A stretch of DNA of 64,000 nucleotides from Apiospora phragmitis (lineage: Eukaryota > Ascomycota > Sordariomycetes > Amphisphaeriales > Apiosporaceae), in contig JAQQWL010000006.1 of NCBI GenBank assembly GCA_038363925.1, positions 5,064,501 through 5,128,500 on the forward strand. Direction: 5' to 3'. The first letter of the stretch is position 1, and each line of letters starts with the position of its first letter. Both the position numbers and the translations under genes were made by a program. The notes beneath the pieces were generated by a model. It did no database searches. It worked only from the letters and a program-made list of their open reading frames with translations, and was not told the DNA's origin. Shown in pieces: positions 57,966 through 64,000 of the stretch.

Positions 57966-58550
57966 TGTAGGCGAGCGACACAAAGCGAGCCGGAGCCGCT
58001 GCAATTGGGTGTTGTAGAGGGGGGTGAGAGACTGTGTCGAGAGGGGCGTTGTTATCGTGAGGCCAGCTTCTCTTTCGATCAAGTCCCGAACCGCGATCGC
58101 ATTTGGACTGGAAGCTCGAAATTTTGAGCCAAGGCTCTCGATAACCCGTAGCGCAACGACTGGGGTCCCTCCAGTGTCCCTCCCACTCCTACCTGGAACA
58201 ATTGAGTGCCAATCGGAGGTACCTAGCTTGGGAAAAAAGAGTCGGAGCACGGCCAATCACTGGCTCCGATTTCCCAGAAATTTTGGCCCAGTAGATTCCA
58301 TTTGCAGCTGCGAATTAATCCCTGTTCTCGGGGTTTGGAGGCGAGTGAAAAAGAATGCGACCCAGCCCGGTTCCCTCACTCACAGCAGTCAGTAGCAGGG
58401 GAACAAAGTCATACGTGAACCTCTTACGGGTTTATATTTTTATTCTGCCCGCATTCGCATTCGCATTCCCTTCCACCAGCAATTTCCCGCTTCAATTCTC
58501 CAACCTTGCTTTCGGAGAGAGGTTGCTCAATTCCTGCAATATCCCACGCC
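57966..58550. promoter_or_regulatory. Bidirectional promoter region of uS11m and TIM44
   Basis: 585 bp separate the two start codons. The TIM44 side contains a triple GCATTC repeat (CGCATTCGCATTCGCATTCC, about 58449-58468) and a pyrimidine-rich leader. No motif can be assigned to a factor with confidence. Confidence 0.5.
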
Positions 58551-60251
58551 ATGGCCTCTGTACGGCAAGCTGCACGTAATGTGCCATCTACGACAGCCCT
58601 GAGGACGCCTTCATTGGCTTCTTCCTCTTACGGCAGATCCCCAGCTTACCGGAGGTTACTGTCAACTTCACAACAGAATGGAAGCGCCTTAACAACGTCG
58701 CAACTCTCAATGACCCCGCTCACCTTTCTTCGATCACCCTTCTTGCCCGAATCAGTAGCGACGATCCAGTCCCGTGGCTTCCACCAGTCATTGAGATGGC
58801 AGCAAGAGCAACCGCAAAAAGCGCTCAAGGCAGAGCCGCAATCCACAATACCCGAGGAGAAGGCGGAGGCGAAACCGGAACAGGCCGAAGCCGAGTCTGA
58901 GGCCAAGCCCGAATCCGAAGGCAAGGAGGGTGAGAAGCAAGGCGATGGCGAGGGCAAGGGCGAGGGCGAAGGTGAGGGCGAGGGCGAAAAGAAAGAGAAG
59001 AAGGAGGATGCAGCCCCGCCCCCTCCGCATGGTGATAAGACACCATGGCAGGTTTTCATGGAAACCATGCAGACAGAGTTCAAGGCCTCCAAGGAGTGGA
59101 ACGACTCGACTAAGCAGCTTGCTGCCGGCGCTCATGACTTCATCGAGAGCGAAAGAGTCCGCAAGGCGAGAGAGGCCTACGAGGCAACCACCGGCGCTGT
59201 ATCCACGACTGCCGGAAAGGTCCTGAAGACCAGTGCTACGGCTATTGGCAAGGGCGCTTCGTGGACGTGGGATACCTCGGTCATGAAGGGCGTCCGCAAG
59301 GGCGCCAATGTTACGGGCGAGGCGTTCGACAAGGCCACGAAGCCCCTGCGAGAGACTGAGGCATACAAGAACGTCAAGGATGTCATTGATGATGGTAGCA
59401 GTTCGCGATATGGTGGCTGGGTCGAGAAAGAAGAACGACGAAAGGCCAGAGAGCTGAGAGCGAAGCAAGCTGCCTCAATCCACGGCGTTAAGCCGGAGGA
59501 TATGGTCGAGGACCCCGAGTATGTCTTGAACTTACGAGCTTTTCTATATGTTTGAGTGGCTGCTAACAATTGTAGTGCTGGAACCAATGTCACTCTGCAC
59601 AAGGATGCCGCATGGAAGGAGGCCTGGAGAGATTTCCGCGACCAAAACAAATATGTCCAGGGTATCTTCAGCGCCGGCAAGATCTACCAAGAGTCCGAGA
59701 ATCCTCTGATTTCTACTGCGAGAAGTATCACCGACCGTATCGCTGGCTTCTTCGCCGAGAACGAGACGGCCATGGTCATCAAGAAGTTCCGGTCCATGGA
59801 CCCCAACTTCCAGATTGAGCCCTTCCTCCAAGAACTCCGTGAATACATCCTGCCTGAAGTTCTCGACGCATATGTAAAGGGCGATATCGAGACCCTGAAG
59901 ATGTGGCTCTCCGCCGCGCAGTACTCGGTTTACGAAGCCTTAACCAAGCAGTATCTGCAAGCCGGCATGAAGTCTGATGGACGAATCCTGGACATCCGGC
60001 ACGTCGATATTCTCAAGGCTCGCATGCTCGAGCCTGGTGAGATCCCAGTCTTTATCATCACATGCCGAACCCAAGAAGTCCACGTCTACCGGAATGCTAA
60101 GACCAATGAACTCGCTGCGGGCATGGAAGACAAGGTGCAGTTGGTGACATACGCCATTGGTATCACGAGGATCCCGGAGGAGGTCAGCAACCCCGAGACA
60201 CGCGGTTGGAGGTTGATCGAGATGCAGAAGAGCGGACGCGACTACATCTAA
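58551..60251 (+). CDS. TIM44: Mitochondrial import inner membrane translocase subunit Tim44
   Basis: Tim44 anchors mtHsp70 to the TIM23 channel on the matrix face and is essential for presequence-driven import. Two exons (58551-59518, 59576-60251) give 547 residues. The presequence is basic and hydroxylated (MASVRQAARNVPSTTALR), with RGFHQSLRW near the likely processing region. An expanded Glu/Lys/Gly low-complexity segment (GEGEGEGEGEKKEKKED) follows, then TPWQVFMETMQTEFKASKEW and a long helical region. The C-terminal Tim44-like domain starts after the intron (WKEAWRDFRDQN) and includes FLQELREYILPEVLDAYVKGD, LDIRHVDILKARML and GWRLIEMQKSGRDYI. The intron has GTATGT, GCTAAC and TTGTAG, and joins DPD to AGTNVTL. 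Confidence 0.95.
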
Positions 60252-60887
60252 AACTAAAAGCGCCTTTTGATCTTGAACTGCATTTAAAGGCGAGTGGGCA
60301 CGGATACCCTTGCCTTTGAATGACTGATACCAACATATGTTCTAATAGTGTACAAAAGTGTGGGCGGTAGACGGAAGGACGCCCGATGAACGGGCATGAT
60401 AACTGCGGCGGCAAGCCGGGGTTTCTCACAACACCACTCAGGCCTTTGGCATCAAGGCGTTTCGCATTGCCGGTGTTATGTATAATGCGGACATTACATG
60501 ATATTACTACTGTATGATAGACAAAAACGGCTGCATCCTCCACAAGGGGGGCTACGGATAACGCTAATGCCAAAACAAAAACCACCCATACCAAACCTCC
60601 TATTCACTAGTGCTAGTGTAGATCGAACCAATCGGGTTGGAGTATAGCTCGGCCCCGAAACCAAGGGGGTCTTGCCATTGCAAGCGGCCGGGGCTGTTCT
60701 GTATCTACCCGAATACTTGGATCCATTACGTAGCTTCGTCTGCGTCAAAGTCATGTATAATGGCTTCGTCAACTGATTGCTCTTTCATGGAGTCCAGGTC
60801 TTCTTCACCATTCGATTCTACACTAAGCAGGCCTATCACCGATACCTTTCCCATTCATTCAGCCACAAGCCCGTGAAACTGGACAAC
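60252..60887. other. Intergenic region
   Basis: TIM44 3' flank and promoter of the monooxygenase gene. A C/T-rich leader precedes 60888. No other feature is seen. Confidence 0.5.
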
Positions 60888-62353
60888 ATGGCGCCCGTGG
60901 AGATTTTGATCATCGGCTGCGGCATCGCCGGTCCGACGCTGGCCACGTTCCTGTGCTTGATCGACGACATGCCCGCGGCGCAGAGACCGCGCATAACCAT
61001 CGTAGAGCGGGCCTCGGAGCACGTCACCCACGCCCGCGGGCAGAACATCGACGTCCGCGGCGTCGGCGTGGCCGTCCTGCGCCGGCTGGGCATCGAGGGG
61101 CTCGTGCGGCGGTCCACGACGGGCGAGGCGGGCGTCCGGCTCGTAGACGAACGGAACCGCGTCTGGGCCGCGTCGGCCGCGGATCGGACAGGCCTGTCGC
61201 AGACGCCGACAGCGGATATCGAGATCCTCCGGGGTCGGCTGAGCGAGATCTGCTGGCGGAATAGTCTGAGGGCTAGCGCGGAGGTGGAGCGGGAGCGGGA
61301 GCAAGGGGGTGGTGGTACGGGTAGGGGGATCGAGTACATCTTCGGGGACTACGTCGAGGAGCTGGACCAGGGGGACGGCGACAAGGTCCACGTCCGCCTG
61401 GCCAAGAGCGGGCTCCGACGGAGTTTCGACCTCGTGGTCGGGGCGGACGGCCTGCACAGCCGGACGCGGAAGCTGGTCTGGGGCGCAGAGGGCGAGGGGG
61501 ACCGGGTCAAGCGACTGGGCATGTATGCCGGGTTCTTCAGCATCCCGCGCGAGGGGGAGACGGACGATGCGTGGCGGCGGTGGTTCCATACGCCGGGTCG
61601 GCGGAGCGTCATGTTGCGGCCGGACGGGACCGGCAGGCGGACTACGGTGCTCATGTCCGTGGTCAAGGACGACGATAGCGCCGACGACGAAAATCAGAAG
61701 CTGGCTGAGCTGGCGGCGAGGGGACATGCGGGGGTCGCGGTCCAGAAAGCTCTTCTCGAGGAGCACTTTCGCGACGCGGGATGGGAATGCGAGAGGATCC
61801 TTCGGGGAATGGGGGCGACGGATGATTTCTATTTCGATATGGTGGCTCAGGTAAAGATGGATAGGTGGAGCAAGGGGAGAGTGGTTCTTCTCGGAGATGC
61901 AGGGTGAGCTCCGTCCGTTTCTTGAATCGCCTGTCAAAGTCACTAACAGGACGCCGCGACAGATATTGTGCCTCCCCTATATCAGGACTCGGCACCACGC
62001 TCGCCTTCACGGCCGCTTACAATCTGGCCGGGTGCCTCCAAGAGTACATCAAGGGGACCACCCCTGACCCTTCCTCTGCGCTGGTCGCGTACGAGGCGAA
62101 GATGCGCCCCGTGGTCGAGGAGGCGCAGCGGCTCGCGCCCGGCCAGGCCTACCTGATGCACCCGGAGACGGCCTGGGGGATACGGATGTCCCACTTATTC
62201 GCCAGCTTCGTGCTCTACATCAAGTCCATCTCGACGTTCCTGGGGAAGCTTTTCCCTTTCGGGCCCCAAATGGCGGATGAGGTGCCACTTGAGGAATACG
62301 GGTTCAAGGTCATGCCGGGATGGGAGTTGGAGGATAAATCGTTAAAACAATGA
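60888..62353 (+). CDS. FAD-dependent monooxygenase (PHBH-fold)
   Basis: A class A flavoprotein hydroxylase: FAD is reduced by NAD(P)H and one oxygen atom is put on a small, often aromatic, substrate. Two exons (60888-61903, 61963-62353) give 468 residues. The Rossmann fingerprint GCGIAGPTLA lies at residues 10-19 (preceded by ILII), the DG motif in LVVGADGLHSRTRKL, and the GD motif in GRVVLLGDAG, joined over the intron to YCASPISGLGTTLAF. An unusually hydrophilic insert (EVEREREQGGGGTGRG) sits before IEYIFGDYVEELD. No signal or membrane segment is clear, though MSHLFASFVLYIKSISTFL near the end is hydrophobic. Such enzymes are common in secondary-metabolite and aromatic-degradation loci. The next gene is a Zn2Cys6 regulator in the same direction. 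Confidence 0.9.
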
Positions 62354-62670
62354 CTTCTGAGCCAAACACCCATTGTATAGCGACATAATATATTTTTACC
62401 TAGAACTGTATAAATACTATATACACCCTTCACTCAAATTAGATTATCTGCGTCTCTGTGGTTACTCGCTTATGTAATACGAACCCCTTTAGCTTCATGT
62501 GTTGCCTGCTTACTCCATAGCCAGTTCCGAACTAGTTTCTTCATCATTACTTTGCATCTTGTGTTTTGAGAACCAAGTCGAAGGAAATTCGACAAAGTCA
62601 CACGGTAACATTTTTGATTAATCACTGATGAATCAACTCTTTTTTAATTTGACATTCAGGGTGTTGCCAG
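62354..62670. other. Short intergenic region
   Basis: 317 bp, AT-rich: monooxygenase 3' flank and regulator promoter. Nothing else is seen. Confidence 0.5.
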
Positions 62671-64000
62671 ATGGTTCCCCAATACATTGAACCCGGGGTT
62701 GACGCCCCACGCGGCCGCCCAATCGCGATAGCCCCGGCGATGCCAAGCTCCGAACCCCAGCGGCCGCTGAACATGTCTAAACCTGAATCTGAACGGGCTC
62801 TCATATCATCGTTCGCATGCACATCATGTGTTCGCAGGAAGGTCAAATGCGACAGAATGCTACCCGCATGCTCGAGTTGCGTCAAGACCAAGGCGGGATG
62901 CGTGTACCGCGCACCGCCCCCGCCTCAACGACGCCGGCGCAGGCTAGATCAGAACTCCGGCGGCCAGAGAAAGTCCGTGGTGGCTGCGGCAGAAGAAAGC
63001 GATCTCAAAGCTCGATTGGCGCAGTATGAACAGATCTTGCAGGAGCATGGTCTGTTGCCGGATCCAGCACCGCCCGCTGTTACTGGCGAAAATAAGACTT
63101 CTGACGAGGCACGAGATGGGCGATTGATCTTCAGAGGCGGCAAGTCCAGGTATGTCAGTAGCAGTGTTTGGCTCGATGCCGATGAGGCCGAATTGCACGA
63201 CCTGGCCGAACACGATAACTATGACGAGAACGAAGATGCAAATTTTGAGATAAAATGGTCAATCGACCCTCTTTCTGCTGCGCTACTTGGAAACATCCGG
63301 AATCTTGTGGACTTTCATCCCAGCCCCGGCGATGCACAGAAGCTTTGGACAGCACACTCTAACAATGTCGAGCCGCTGTGCAAGATTCTCCATATTCCCA
63401 CGACAACGAAAATGGTCGAAAAGGTGACCCAGCAGCCCGCGACCGCTTCCAAAGAAGACGAGTGTCTGCTATTTGCTATCTATCATTTCGCCACGCTCTC
63501 CATGTCTGATGAGGAGTGCCTTCGTGACTTTGGTCAGTCTCGCTCGACGCTGCTACCGAGGTACAGCTTCGCTCTTCGACAAGCGCTGGTTAATGCGTCT
63601 TGGCTCAAGACCACAGATATGACTGTGCTGCAAGCTCTCGTGCTCTATCTGCTCGCCACTCGTTTGACGACTGACCCTCATACCTACTGGATCATGACTG
63701 GGGTTGCCGTTCGTATTGCCCAGAGGATGGGACTGCACCGCAACAGGGAAGAGACTGAACTGCCGCCCTTTGAAGTTGAAATGCGACGGCGGCTTTTCTG
63801 GCAACTCATCCCTCTTGACGGTTACGCTGGCCAAATTTCTGGAACGAGCATTTCTGTGCCACCTAACAGCTGGGAGACCAAACAGCCTCTAAACATCAAC
63901 GACAGTCAGATCTGGCCTGGGATGACAAAGAAGCCGGTGGCGCAGGAAGGCCCTACAGAAATGATCTTTTGCCTCGTCAAGGCGCAACTATCCGATCTTT
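62671..64000 (+). CDS. Zn(II)2Cys6 transcription factor, 3' end outside window
   Basis: A fungal-type DNA-binding regulator, at least 443 residues, open to the window edge with no intron needed. Three in-frame starts are possible (62671, 62740, 62773); I list the first. The binuclear zinc cluster reads CTSCVRRKVKCDRMLPACSS plus CVKTKAGC, a C-x2-C-x6-C-x6-C-x2-C-x6-C pattern. Next are a basic linker (QRRRRRLDQN) and a short coiled coil (LKARLAQYEQILQEHG) for dimerisation. From about residue 220 the fungal-specific transcription factor domain begins, with CLLFAIYHFATLSM, LQALVLYLLATRL, VAVRIAQRMGLHRN and MRRRLFWQL. It may control the monooxygenase directly upstream and genes further right. Confidence 0.9.
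   Translation, partial: MVPQYIEPGVDAPRGRPIAIAPAMPSSEPQRPLNMSKPESERALISSFACTSCVRRKVKCDRMLPACSSCVKTKAGCVYRAPPPPQRRRRRLDQNSGGQRKSVVAAAEESDLKARLAQYEQILQEHGLLPDPAPPAVTGENKTSDEARDGRLIFRGGKSRYVSSSVWLDADEAELHDLAEHDNYDENEDANFEIKWSIDPLSAALLGNIRNLVDFHPSPGDAQKLWTAHSNNVEPLCKILHIPTTTKMVEKVTQQPATASKEDECLLFAIYHFATLSMSDEECLRDFGQSRSTLLPRYSFALRQALVNASWLKTTDMTVLQALVLYLLATRLTTDPHTYWIMTGVAVRIAQRMGLHRNREETELPPFEVEMRRRLFWQLIPLDGYAGQISGTSISVPPNSWETKQPLNINDSQIWPGMTKKPVAQEGPTEMIFCLVKAQLSDL

Overview
The window is nuclear DNA of a filamentous ascomycete (Pezizomycotina). Gene density is about one gene per 2.7 kb. Most genes carry one to five short introns (about 50-150 nt) with GTRNGY donors and RCTRAC-type branch points. 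Coding DNA is GC-rich, and promoters and 5' leaders are long and pyrimidine- or purine-rich. The gene content and protein tails look most like a Sordariomycete, but this is an impression from family resemblance and not a placement.

Layout, left to right: a 5'-truncated kelch-repeat membrane protein (112-2157); a conserved disordered protein with a hydrophobic N-terminus (5218-6585); an ER-anchored-type coiled-coil protein (8419-9705, -); an inosine/uridine-preferring nucleoside hydrolase (11749-13274); LSm8 (13570-14126, -); a small secreted protein with lysozyme/SLT-like features (15845-16459); an orphan membrane protein (17150-17944); a seven-helix membrane protein with two consecutive microexons (18195-19705, -); a MARVEL-type four-helix protein (22653-24277); a cytochrome-c-peroxidase-like haem peroxidase (24756-25918, -); a Caf120/Skg3-type PH-domain protein (26846-31190, -); a Ptc7/Azr1-type PP2C phosphatase (35798-37102); Utp23 (37662-38603); a DUF726 alpha/beta-hydrolase of the Mil1/TMCO4 type (39651-43251); a type I membrane protein (47238-48924); Tvp23 (50364-51118, -); a decayed alpha/beta-hydrolase pseudogene (about 51958-52815); Ola1/YchF ATPase (53054-54446, -); a PPPDE/DeSI-type peptidase (55839-56727); mitochondrial uS11 (57114-57965, -); Tim44 (58551-60251); an FAD-dependent monooxygenase (60888-62353); and a Zn2Cys6 transcription factor that runs off the right edge (62671-64000).

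Most of these are unrelated housekeeping genes: RNA metabolism, ribosome assembly, Golgi traffic, and mitochondrial import and translation. Two groupings carry meaning. The uS11m and Tim44 genes are divergent over one 585-bp intergenic region, so two mitochondrial biogenesis genes may share regulation. The monooxygenase plus Zn2Cys6 regulator at the right edge look like the border of an accessory or secondary-metabolism locus.

An unexpected pattern runs through the window. Otherwise well-preserved ORFs in six genes are interrupted by single-base shifts, mostly in short homopolymers. After correcting each by one base, the summed exons return to a multiple of three in the five genes whose full extent is visible. 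This points to indel errors in the assembly. The alpha/beta-hydrolase at 52 kb is different: it has many breaks within 0.85 kb and looks truly dead.

I found no tRNA, rRNA, CRISPR array or recognisable transposon. I did not find a convincing new multi-gene system. The most unusual structures are the microexon/GC-AG architecture of the seven-helix gene, a 3n intron in the Ptc7-like phosphatase, a perfect 15-bp hairpin in front of the pseudogene, and the SLT-like secreted protein.
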